A stretch of 64,000 bases of DNA from assembly GCF_964656455.1 (NCBI RefSeq), contig NC_135722.1, positions 111,358,234 to 111,422,233 on the forward strand, written 5' to 3'. Under the pieces are notes generated by a model. It ran no database searches and was not told the DNA's origin. It was given only the letters and a program-made list of their open reading frames with translations. The position numbers and the translations under genes were made by a program. Each line of letters starts with the position of its first letter. Position 1 is the stretch's first letter. Origin of the DNA: Halichoerus grypus. Taxonomy: Eukaryota; Chordata; Mammalia; Carnivora; Phocidae. This document shows, piece after piece, positions 56,193 through 64,000 of this stretch.

Positions 56193-56394
56193 TGGGGTGC
56201 CTGGATGGTTTAGTGGGTTAAGCGACTGCCTTCGACTCAGGTCATGATCCCAGGGTCCTGGGATCGAGCCCCACATCGGGCTCCCTGCTCCGCGGGAAGC
56301 CTGCTTCATCCTCTCCCACTCCCCCTGCTTGTGTTCCCTCTCTGGCTGTGTCTCTCTCTGTCAAATAAATAAATAAAATCTTTTAAAAAAATTA
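56193..56394 (+). mobile_element. Can-SINE (inner of a nested pair)
   Basis: Head TGGGGTGCCTGGATGGTTTA, B-box-like GGGATCGAGCCCC and the long arctoid tail. It sits in the tail of the outer SINE, with AATAAAAATTT on both sides. Same orientation as its host. Confidence 0.94.
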
Positions 56395-56925
56395 AAAAAA
56401 TAATAAAAATTTAAAAAAAGAAAAGAAAAGAGGTACTCAAATACTTGTACAGGAGTCTTCACTGTAGTACTTTTCACAATAGACAAAATGTAGAAAGAAT
56501 CAAAATGTCCATTAGTGGATGAATGGACAACCAATGTGGTACATACGATGGGATATTATTCAGCAATAAAAAAGAATGAAGTATCTGTGTATGTTATACT
56601 GTGGACGAATCTCAGAAACATTGTGCTAAGTGAAAGAAGCTGGACACAGGAGGTCTTAAAATGTATAGCTCCATTTATATGAAATATCCAGAATAGGTAA
56701 ATCCACAGGGACAAAACCAGATTGGTGGTCGCCAGGGGCTGGGAGGAGGGAGAACAGGGAGCCTGCTTACTGGGCTCGGGGTTTTCTTCTCAGCTCATGA
56801 AATATTTTGGAACTTGATATGGGTAGGTGCACAATGTTATGAATATACTAAATGCCATTCACTTTAAAATGGTTAATTTTATGTTATGAAAATTTCACCT
56901 CAGTAAAAAAACACTGGACCCTGTT

Positions 56926-57159
56926 TTCCAGGCAAAATGAAAAGAGAAAATAGAGAAATTGAGTTCTTTTGATTACCACTGTAATTAAAATTAAGCTCCT
57001 CAGATAAAGGGCACATACGGTCATTCTGTAATTTATTTCTTACAACTTCACTGAATGTCTAATTATCTCGAAATAAAAACTTTAATTAAAAAGACTATCG
57101 GAGTTTGTTGAAAAGCGGAGAGATGGTTTAAACGGGGAGATATAATCTGTAGATATTCA
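56926..57159. other. AT-rich unique spacer
   Basis: No frame or repeat is recognised. Confidence 0.45.
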
Positions 57160-57263
57160 AGACTTAGTCCATTTATCTACTTTCTATTTGTTTAATAGAC
57201 ACATGGTACTTACTACGTAGTGGGCACAGTGCTAAGTGCTTTACAAATATTAACTCCCTAAGT
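57160..57263 (-). mobile_element. MIR fragment, reverse
   Basis: GGTACTTACTACGTAGTGGG, CACAGTGCTAAGTGCTTTAC and AAATATTAACTCCC match the reversed MIR 3' end. The rest is missing. Confidence 0.75.
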
Positions 57264-59200
57264 GGCTCAGTGCTACATCAATAAAGTGTTGAAGGATTAG
57301 ATGATACTGTTTCCAAGTTGCTCTCATTGCCTGTGTTTCAGTATCTAAATTTCTACCATCTAGATGACACCAGATCTTAAGATATTTGATATCTTTGTTT
57401 GGCTCCTTCTGAAAGCAGAGCATGAGATGAGAAGCTGGGAGCAGGTGCTCGGACTGCAGGAGCCCAGGACGCAGTGGTGAAGGTGCGCAGAGCATGAGCG
57501 GGGGAGGGAGAAGGAGCCCACATCACGGTGAGTCCTTGAAGTCGGGGCTGACTCAATTTGGCAAGAGTGTCTGAGGAACACAGAGAACGGTGCCTGGGAC
57601 TATCCATCTGAAGGAAGGAGGCCGGGCACTTCTCTGCAGGTCCCGTGCCTCCCTGCTTGAGCGCTGCCCCACACTCCTGGGCTGTGCCTTGCGGGGCCGA
57701 GCCAGCTCTCCGGCTCTGAACAGGCCCTGACGTGGACCGGGGACGTGGAGTGCTGTGGGTGGGATGCTGTGTACAGACCCCTCGTCCCAGCCGCAGCGGG
57801 ATTCAGAGAGGCACTGTGGGGACGAATGTGGGACAGCAGAAGCGTTTGCTACACCCGACGAATATGATATTGAAATTAGTGAACAACTTTAAATGAAGAC
57901 CAAAGGAAATACCACAAATTAAATGCACACATACAACTATTACAAACTGAGTGTTAGATACCTAACAGCCAGCGTTCATTTTCAGAAAAAGGATCACTGC
58001 TTCAACGGCCATAGAAATATTTATGGTGATAGACACGATATGTACACAATGTCCACCCTCAGGTCATGGAGACCTTCTGCTGTCGGCCATCCCTCCCACC
58101 CACTCCCTCAGACTCAAGCTTTTCGGTTTACGGCTGACTCTTCTCAAGTGTCTGTGTTTACTGAACGGCAGTTCAAACATTCCCATAAAAGGTCTGTGCT
58201 TCTCTAGAAAAATGCTTGTTTTTCAGCAACATCACTGGTGTGTATTGGGATTGCTCAGGGCTTAATGGAAGGGTTATGACTGGTTTATACTCTGGTATCA
58301 TTAGTGGGCTGTGACCCACCTGGAGTTTGTGATACAGCATTTTCTCAGAAATCAGTCATAGGACCCGGGATTATTGGAAAAGAATGAGCATGCATCTTCA
58401 TCAAAGAGCATTTCCGTGCAGATGGGAGAGCTGTGTCTATTTTTGAATATTAGCCTTTTTTCACTTATTTTTAATTGCAGAGTACTTTTCCCGGAATATA
58501 ACAATTAAGAAATTAGTTAATTCTCCTGTAGAAAGATCTCTGAAGTTCTCTCTCGTTCTTTTTTGTCTGTGTCATCTCCCAAGTGACTGGAAATACTGGA
58601 GGAAGAGGTGATGGTGCTCCTCTGGGGGTAAAGACCTACCGGGTCACCGGGGTGGGTGGGGAGTTGTCATAGTCGTGGACAAAAGTCACGGGGGTAACTT
58701 GGGGGTTGAATAAGATCTGGCCATCTTGAGAGAGGAAGTAATTTGGAATATGGCATGCTCACAGGAGTGGGTGTTTCATCCTGCTGGGTGGGAAAGGGCA
58801 TTCAGGCGTTCCAGTGTCCGAGAGTCTTGGGAGCCTCTCCAGATTCTTTACCTTAGACTAAAGCCTGGGAGACTAGCTGGAGTTGAGGAAATGCCTTTTT
58901 TCCAAGAGTAAGAATAATTCCAATTTGCAGTATTTCAAGGGGAGCAGATCCCTCCCGGAAAGTTGTGGAAGCTGCATGTTAATTAATGTTGTCCCAGTGG
59001 TATTTAGAATATTTTCTTGATTAATTACAAGAAAATTTGGCCTGTTAGGGCCACATGGACCCATATAGACACAGAAGCATCCTAGTCTATCCTTAAAGGA
59101 TTAAAAAAAAAAAAAAGCAAGAGAGATAATCAGTTACCGATGCCTCCTTTCTCAAACTGGGGTGGCAGGATCAGGTCCTGTTTCTTTTTTTTAAACAACT
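57264..59200. other. Unique sequence, no gene recognised
   Basis: 57400-57800 is GC-richer with three overlapping minus frames (57250-57607) and no domain. 57923-58265 has two overlapping plus frames of 94 and 80 codons. The remainder is mixed. No SINE or recognised repeat over about 1.9 kb. Confidence 0.4.
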
Positions 59201-59212
59201 TCGTTGAGATGA

Positions 59213-59440
59213 TCTCACTTATGTGTGGAATCTAAAACAGTCAAAGTCAGAGAAGCAAGGAGTGGAAAGGTGGTCACTGGGGGTGCAGGTTGGGGGCTGA
59301 GGAGACCCTCAGAGGTACAAGATTTTGGTTGTGCAAGACAAATGAGGTCTGGAGATCTCATGTGCAGCAGGATGACCATAGTTAACAATATGTGCATTAA
59401 AACCTGCCGAGAGACAGATCGTGCTTCTAAAACTTGACTT
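59213..59440 (+). mobile_element. L1M 3' UTR fragment
   Basis: GATGATCTCACTTATGTGTG, GGAATCTAAAACAGTCAAAG, then GGAGATCTCATGTGCAGCAG and ACCATAGTTAACAATATGTG are old L1MA-type 3' UTR landmarks in plus orientation. Confidence 0.8.
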
Positions 59441-60224
59441 TCTGGTCTCAGCTGGTCCCAGAAGATGTCTGTGGCCAGTGAGACCCTGTCTTCCTCACGT
59501 CCATTTACAGCCGGCCCCTCCTGGTCCCTCTCCCGCCCCCTTGCTTCTTGGCTTCCGTGAGGCTGATGGTTTCACCTGGTACCTGAAGGGGTCTCCATGC
59601 CCCTTGTGGTCTAAGAGACCAGGAGCCCCGATGTACCACGTGTGTGTGTAATAAAACAACAACCCTCGATATCTTCTTCTAGTTGGAAGTTCTTATCCTT
59701 ACACACATTTCACTGCTTTCATTTTACGTAAAGTCTTACATCCAAACACGAACGTGACCCTGGTGTGAGCATGCCACGTTCTAGAAGGGAATAACAATAT
59801 CATTCAGGAGCTTAGGTCGATGTCCCCCCCCATTCAGCCCTACTCTGTTCTGAACGGTGTCTGGGATGGCTTTAGTCTTCCAGAGCCCTGTCCCTGGACA
59901 GCCCTCCTTCCGAAGGTGAAACTGAGCAGCCCGCTAATCTGGAGAATGCCTGCCTGCATCTCTTGGTAGTGAATCTTGGTGGTGAGAGCCAAAGAGCAGG
60001 AATATTCCCATAAAGTATTTTAGTACAGTGAAGAGAGACATTCTTTTTTGAGGAACTGAGTCTGTTCTTCAGTTCACTTATAATTAAGATGCTGGAGAAA
60101 ATGTATAATGTATTGTAAGTTATCGACCCTGCACTAGATCACCAAAACGTACTTCTATATATCTCTCTATCGTGTCACATCTTAACTTTATCATACTTGT
60201 GATACAGCAATGACAACAGCAGGA
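59441..60224. other. Unique sequence
   Basis: 59440-59650 is GC-rich with a 76-codon frame lacking a domain. The rest is ordinary. Confidence 0.4.
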
Positions 60225-60415
60225 ATAGTTAATATTTATTGAGTGCACATGATTTTTCAGGCACAAGTGGAATACTTTATGTGCAGCATCTCATGTAATC
60301 ATCAAACTATTCACGTGTGTTAGATACGCTTTCTTTCCCACTGTCACTCAGCCAGTAAGGTGGTAGAATCTGAAGTCGGTTCTGATCCCAAGGCCACGGT
60401 TATTCACATTCTGAT
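60225..60415 (-). mobile_element. MIR, reverse
   Basis: AATATTTATTGAGTGCACAT, CATCTCATGTAATCATCAAA, TTTCCCACTGTCACTCAGCC and AGTAAGGTGGTAGAATCTGA follow the reversed MIR order. Confidence 0.85.
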
Positions 60416-60454
60416 TGGGAAGGTATATGCTATAGTGTGGTGATTAATTCAAGC

Positions 60455-60535
60455 CACATGAAAAAACGTTTATTAAGTGTCTGTGTGTGTGATTCTCTGT
60501 GCTAAATGCTCTGAGCTAAAAAGACAGAAAGGCAG
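60455..60535 (-). mobile_element. L2-like 3' fragment, reverse
   Basis: CGTTTATTAAGTGTCTGTGT, then TTCTCTGTGCTAAATGCTCT and AAAAAGACAGAAAGGCAGTG, suggest a reversed L2 3' end. Confidence 0.5.
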
Positions 60536-60539
60536 TGTG

Positions 60540-60850
60540 TCAGTCCACGAAGGCTGCCGTGACCAAGGGGCACAGCCCGGGGGGCTCAGCAATAGAAATC
60601 TATTTCCTCCTGGTCCTGGGGGCTGGAAATCTGAGATGAAGGAGTTGGCAGGGCTCCTTCTTGGGCAGGATCTGTCCCAGACCCTTCTCCTTGGCTTGCA
60701 TGTGGCCATTTTCTCTTGTTTTCACACCGTCCTCTCCCTGCACATGTCTGTCTAAATTTCCTGTTCTTATAAAGAGACCAGTCACGTTGACATAGGGGTA
60801 CGGTGGTCCATGTGTGACTGGGATGTAGGGGAGGACAGACCATGTGGGGT
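60540..60850 (-). mobile_element. Probable MLT1/MaLR-type LTR, reverse
   Basis: TCAGTCCACGAAGGCTGCCG, AATAGAAATCTATTTCCTCC, GGGGGCTGGAAATCTGAGAT, TGGCTTGCATGTGGCCATTT and TTCCTGTTCTTATAAAGAGA follow the reversed text of old MaLR LTRs from the 3' end inwards. A related L1 3' UTR origin is not excluded. Overlapping frames at 60477-60888 are chance. Confidence 0.55.
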
Positions 60851-61657
60851 CTTCTTGATGATGCGAATGATTTTGGCAACCCCCACATGGTTTTCAGTGT
60901 GTCACTAAGTGATCAAGCCACACATGCTCTTGCCCTGGGTGTGACAGATGTGAACTTTGGAAAAGTGACCAACTCCAGTGTGAGGAACTCGTTGAAGGGA
61001 AGCCAGACGGCCTGTGACAAGAGCAGCTGGAGGTTACTGCAGGGGAGGCGTGGAGGCCGGGAGGCGTGGAGGCAGGCCAGAGACCTCCGTGCCAACAGCT
61101 CCTAGCAAAGAGCACCTCCACGGCACAGGCCTTGAGATCTGACTGCCGTCCCTACTAACAGGCATCAGGATCCCTGGGGCAATGGCTGTTTCCAGGTTTG
61201 GAGAAAGGAAAGTAAAAAGCACAGCCTCATCATGTCAGAGAGCAAAGAAGTGCTCAAGAAATTACAGCAGCCCATTAAAATGAGTCAGAAGCCAGGGGGT
61301 TTGTACTGCTTAGACATGGGATGGTTTGAGCAACAAAATCCTAATAATGGTCATGGATTATCCTACTGAAGACAGAAATAGAATCTGTGAGTCCAGTGAT
61401 AAAGGGATGTGTGGAGGGAAAGCCCTCGCAACCAATAAATGTAGAAGGAGTGATAGGATGAGAAAATCAGTATTTTGCAAAACTATGCAATAATGAGCTC
61501 AAGCAAGATTTATCAATGGACACTAGGTTCATTGCCATAACAGAATATTCAGTCTCAGACATCACCCCACAGATTGCTTTTTACAAAGCGAGAGCAGGAT
61601 CTTTACAAGAGCGATGTGGTCACAATACCTAACCAAGAGATCTGATTAGCTTCATTA
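60851..61657. other. Unique sequence with small direct repeat
   Basis: GGGAGGCGTGGAGGC occurs twice at about 61043-61074. Three minus frames and one plus frame of 60-87 codons overlap at 60842-61222, with no domain. No gene. Confidence 0.4.
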
Positions 61658-61672
61658 ATATCAGAACATGAT

Positions 61673-61851
61673 GGGGCGCCTGGGGGGCTCAGTCGGTGAA
61701 GCGTCTGCCTTCAGCTCAGGTCATGATCCCAGGGTCCTGGGATCAAGCCCCTCGTCTCCCTGCTCAGCTGGGAGCCTGCTTCTCCCTCTGCCCCTCCCCC
61801 TGCTCGTGCGCACAAGCACTCTCTCTCTCAAATAAATAAAATCTTAAAAAA
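61673..61851 (+). mobile_element. Can-SINE, shortened
   Basis: Head GGGGCGCCTGGGGGGCTCAG. After GGGATCAAGCCCC it jumps to TCGTCTCCCTGCTCAGCTGG, so a few bases are missing. Ends AATAAATAAAATC. Flanks carry ATATCAGAACA on both sides. Confidence 0.93.
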
Positions 61852-61877
61852 TATATCAGAACAAAACTGACATTATA

Positions 61878-62129
61878 GGGGCGCCTGGGTGGCTCAGTTG
61901 TTAAGCGTCTGCCTTAGGATCAGGTCATGATCCCAGGGTCCTGGGATCGAGCCCCACATCGGGCTCCCAGCTCGGCGGGAAGCCTGCTTCTCCCTCTCTA
62001 AGGCAACCTGTCTTCGCTGAGGGTGATGGTGGTTGGCGTTGTTCTAACCCGGAGCTTGTGTTCCCTCTCTGGCTGTGTCTCTCTTTGTCAAATAAATAAA
62101 TAAAAATAAAATCTTTAAAAAAACAAAAA
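61878..62129 (+). mobile_element. Can-SINE carrying a 60-bp inverted foreign segment
   Basis: A normal head (GGGGCGCCTGGGTGGCTCAG), B-box-like GGGATCGAGCCCC and GGGCTCCCAGCTCGGCGGGA precede CTTCTCCCTCTC. Where CCACTCCCCCT is expected, 61997-62056 holds unrelated sequence. The normal text then resumes with GCTTGTGTTCCCTCTCTGGC to an AATAAATAAATAAAAATAA tail. AAAACTGACATTAT upstream and AAAACTGACATCAT downstream are target duplications with one difference. The foreign part is the exact reverse complement of 62948-63007. Confidence 0.96.
61997..62056 (-). repeat. 60-bp inverted copy of 62948-63007
   Basis: Base by base, this block (starting TCTAAGGCAACCTG, ending CTAACCCGGAGCT) is the reverse complement of 62948-63007, with no mismatch over 60 bases. 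The next base on each side differs. It replaces about 11 bases of the SINE. Junctions share one to three bases with the normal SINE text, as in microhomology-mediated template switching. Confidence 0.97.
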
Positions 62130-62144
62130 CAAAAACTGACATCA

Positions 62145-62764
62145 TTTTCTCCCTGTAGTGATGCATATATCCTTCAAGACACTCAAAATCAACTAAGTAG
62201 CATTTTTGCCAAAAATATTTAACTTGCATCTAAAACGAGGAAGCCATCACAGAAATCCAGAGGGAGATACATTTTACAAGACAAATCACTTGAACTCTTC
62301 AGAAATGCCAATGTCATGAAGAATTTAGAAAGTGTGTTTGTGGGCGGAGGGACGGTCCCATCCAGATTAAAGGAGATTAAGGGGGCCAGACAACCAAACG
62401 TAATGCTCAGTCCATTGACTGAATCCGTAGGGAAAATAGCTATAAAGAGCCCTTTATCTAAGTTTCCAAGGTTTCCAATAGTCTGAAATTTAGGAAAGTA
62501 AAGAAACTAAAGCAAAAGCACGGCGAGGACCCTAGGTAAGGCCCACACCTGCATTCGTTACAGAAAAGCACTCATCGCTCGTGACCAATCCACAGGCAGA
62601 AATCAGTGCACTGCAAAAGTTGTCTGATTTGTAGTAAATGTGCTTTGTTATAAGAACCACCTTTCTCAAAATTCTCCTCCTACAGTCCCCTTCTTCTGAT
62701 TTTGCTCCTCTTACTGCGAAGTGCTCTACACTTGTAAATGTTCACGACATCTTGAACACAGGTG
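62145..62764. other. Unassigned sequence, possibly old repeat
   Basis: AAGGAGATTAAGGGGGCCAG and CAACCAAACGTAATGCTCAG at about 62365-62410 recall a common old mammalian repeat I cannot name with confidence. No gene. Confidence 0.35.
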
Positions 62765-62900
62765 TTTGCCCTCATGGACGTCAGGCACTGTGCCACATGC
62801 TGAGACACAAAGACAAAAATATAACGAAAAAGTGTTCTGTGCCCCAGAGGAATTTACAGGCTATGAAGGAAGAGAACAGAAAACAGATTACAATGAGCTT
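62765..62900 (-). mobile_element. L2 3' end, reverse
   Basis: GTCAGGCACTGTGCCACATG, CTGAGACACAAAGACAAAAA, CAGAGGAATTTACAGGCTAT and GAGAACAGAAAACAGATTAC match the reversed L2 3' end. The 122-codon frame at 62638-63006 is its read-through. Confidence 0.75.
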
Positions 62901-62947
62901 AGGAACCTTAATGCAAATGGATTCATTTACACGGATTCGTTCTTGTG

Positions 62948-63007
62948 AGCTCCGGGTTAGAACAACGCCAACCACCATCACCCTCAGCGAAGACAGGTTG
63001 CCTTAGA
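62948..63007 (+). repeat. Source arm of the inverted duplication
   Basis: AGCTCCGGGTTAGAACAACG through GACAGGTTGCCTTAGA. This copy is probably the source: it continues smoothly from its left flank and is not inside another element, while the other copy interrupts a SINE. Its right end touches the target duplication of the next SINE. Confidence 0.95.
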
Positions 63008-63016
63008 TTCCTTCTT

Positions 63017-63144
63017 CTTCTTTTTTTTTTTTTTAAAGATTTTATTTTTACGTAATCTCTACACACCCAGCGTGGGGCTCGAACCTACGACCCCGAGATC
63101 AAAATCTCACGCCCCACCACCTGAGCCAGCCAGGTGCCCCTAGC
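63017..63144 (-). mobile_element. Can-SINE, reverse, short type
   Basis: T-run and AAAGATTTTATTTTTACGTA, then CACCCAGCGTGGGGCTCGAA, CTACGACCCCGAGATCAAAA and GAGCCAGCCAGGTGCCCC. This is the shorter SINEC form with a GGGGCTCGAACC B-box complement. TTAGATTCCTTCTT (63003-63016) and TTGGATTCCTTCTT (63145-63158) flank it. Confidence 0.93.
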
Positions 63145-63158
63145 TTGGATTCCTTCTT

Positions 63159-63699
63159 AGAACCAAGCCACAGTACAGGAGAGACAGTGGCAAGACCACT
63201 TAAAACTCAGGCTTCGGGAAAACCCAAGACAAGAATCTGGCTGCCAGTCTGCCTGCCTCTGAGGGAGATGGCCCTGGACTGAGAAGGGCGCACACAGGCT
63301 GGGGTGTAGGGCAGAGGCTGCTGGAAGAACGCAGGGAGACGCTCTGCGCTCTGGCTTGTGTGTCCTGACTCGGAGACCTCGATTCGTCCCAGAGAAACAC
63401 CTGCCCCGACTTTCTAGGGGACGGGACCCCTCTCTCCCTCTCTCCTCACACCGACTTGTAATTTTATAGTTAATTATGAAGTACTTCAAGCATACAAAAC
63501 AGTAAAGAGAAGGTATAACAGAAATTCATGGGCCGCCACCTAGATTTTATAAAGCATCACCTCTCTTTTTTCATTTAATAAAATGAAATAGAAGTAGAAG
63601 CCTTCTTATTCCCAGTGGTTACTCTCTCCATTCCCAGAGGCAACCCTGAGGTGTGTATGTATTTTTCCCTTCCAAGTTTTTACTTTTGGGTGTTATTTC
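63159..63699. other. Unique plus possible L1M trace
   Basis: 63160-63440 is GC-richer with a 110-codon minus frame (63157-63489) and a second minus frame over it, neither with a domain. 63460-63660 (TACTTCAAGCATACAAAACA, CCCAGAGGCAACCCTGAGG) recalls a reversed old L1M 3' part. Confidence 0.4.
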
Positions 63700-63807
63700 A
63701 TTTTATTTTTTTAAAGATTTTTTTATTTGAGAGAGAGAGAGCACGCGCAGGGGGAGGAGCAGAGGGAGAGAGACCCAGGCAGACTCGGCTCGATCTCATG
63801 ACCCTGG
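63700..63807 (-). mobile_element. Can-SINE fragment, head missing
   Basis: ATTTTATTTTTTTAAAGATT, GAGAGAGAGAGAGCACGCGC and a short GACTCGGCTCGATCTCATGA part. The head complement (GAGCCACCCAGG) is absent and part of the middle is deleted. Confidence 0.85.
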
Positions 63808-63812
63808 TTCTC

Positions 63813-63897
63813 TTGAAGAATAAACAAGTAAAAATGGCTGATAAAAATTTGAAGCTCATTTGAAGAATAAGCAAATAAGTATAGCTAATAAAATTTT
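63813..63897 (+). repeat. Diverged 47-bp tandem duplication
   Basis: TTGAAGAATAAACAAGTAAA at 63813 and TTGAAGAATAAGCAAATAAG at 63860 start two parallel copies, both containing a TGGCTGATAAAA / TAGCTAATAAAA part. About one base in six differs. Confidence 0.85.
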
Positions 63898-64000
63898 GTA
63901 AACGTATTTAAATGTGGGAGTATTTGATACATTAGATAGTTAACATAAGGATTTAGAAATGAATGGGACACTGAAGTAACCTACATAAGTATTCCCGTGT
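63898..64000. other. AT-rich window edge
   Basis: Nothing is recognised. Confidence 0.5.

Larger units (their letters stand above)
55150..56925 (+). pseudogene. Old L1M element (L1MA/MB type)
   Basis: 55150-55985 is diverged ORF2 (GQLDIHMLQDKVERYLILYT-like start, then ATAAAGAGCTTCTACAACTC). 56440-56925 is the 3' end: ATGGGATATTATTCAGCAAT, ATTGGTGGTCGCCAGGGGCT, AATATACTAAATGCCATTCA and TTAAAATGGTTAATTTTATG before a short A-run. A 71-codon piece at 55673-55888 holds [20 protein letters not shown], the cysteine-rich end of ORF2. Nested SINEs split the element. Confidence 0.9.

Noticed and set aside
62638..63006. 122-codon plus frame as a gene
   Set aside because: It overlaps a reversed L2 fragment and the source arm of the inverted copy, with no domain.

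Overview
This is a window of nuclear DNA from a mammal of the order Carnivora, most likely a caniform of the bear, seal or weasel type. The main evidence is about two dozen tRNA-derived Can-SINE copies. They have a head that reads like GGGGCGCCTGGGTGGCTCAG, a degenerate B box, a CT-rich middle and an AATAAA-rich tail. L1 copies carrying the 3' UTR typical of caniforms support the same conclusion. I see no bacterial features and no confident protein-coding gene. Most open reading frames are fragments of transposons, chance frames, or products of a GC-rich tandem repeat. The window looks like intergenic or deep intronic DNA.

Layout. 0-3 kb: a reverse SINE, then GC-rich DNA with a striking 22-bp minisatellite of 28 units (about 1670-2290), followed by what looks like the end of an ancient LTR and its leader. 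3-9 kb: L1 3' ends, an odd composite L1 insertion (5908-6591) and isolated SINEs. 9-14.2 kb: two 5'-truncated L1s, three MER5-like DNA-transposon relics in a row, and SINEs. 15-22.5 kb: a MIR, a palindromic MER53-like relic, then a decayed endogenous retrovirus pol region that later received two SINEs, a 60-bp L1 stub and two larger L1s. 23.4-26.5 kb: an old L1 ORF2 piece and L1M relics. 27-42.7 kb: mostly old unique AT-rich DNA with SINEs, MIR, L2 and MER5A relics. 43-44.9 kb: a second pol relic of the same retrovirus family. 48.2-52.4 kb: the longest L1 copy (endonuclease to 3' end), with a SINE inside. 52.9-53.5 kb: a probable solo class I ERV LTR. 55-57 kb: an old L1M holding a SINE inside a SINE. 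59-64 kb: L1M, MIR, L2 and LTR relics and four SINEs. One of these SINEs carries an exact 60-base inverted copy of sequence lying about 0.9 kb downstream.

The genes do not work together here, because the content is a layered record of retrotransposition. Target-site duplications let the order of events be read in many places. The best leads are the inverted templated insertion at 61997-62056, the indel-free minisatellite, the composite L1 at 5908-6591 and a weak exon candidate at 39855-39959. I found no convincing evidence of an undescribed functional system.
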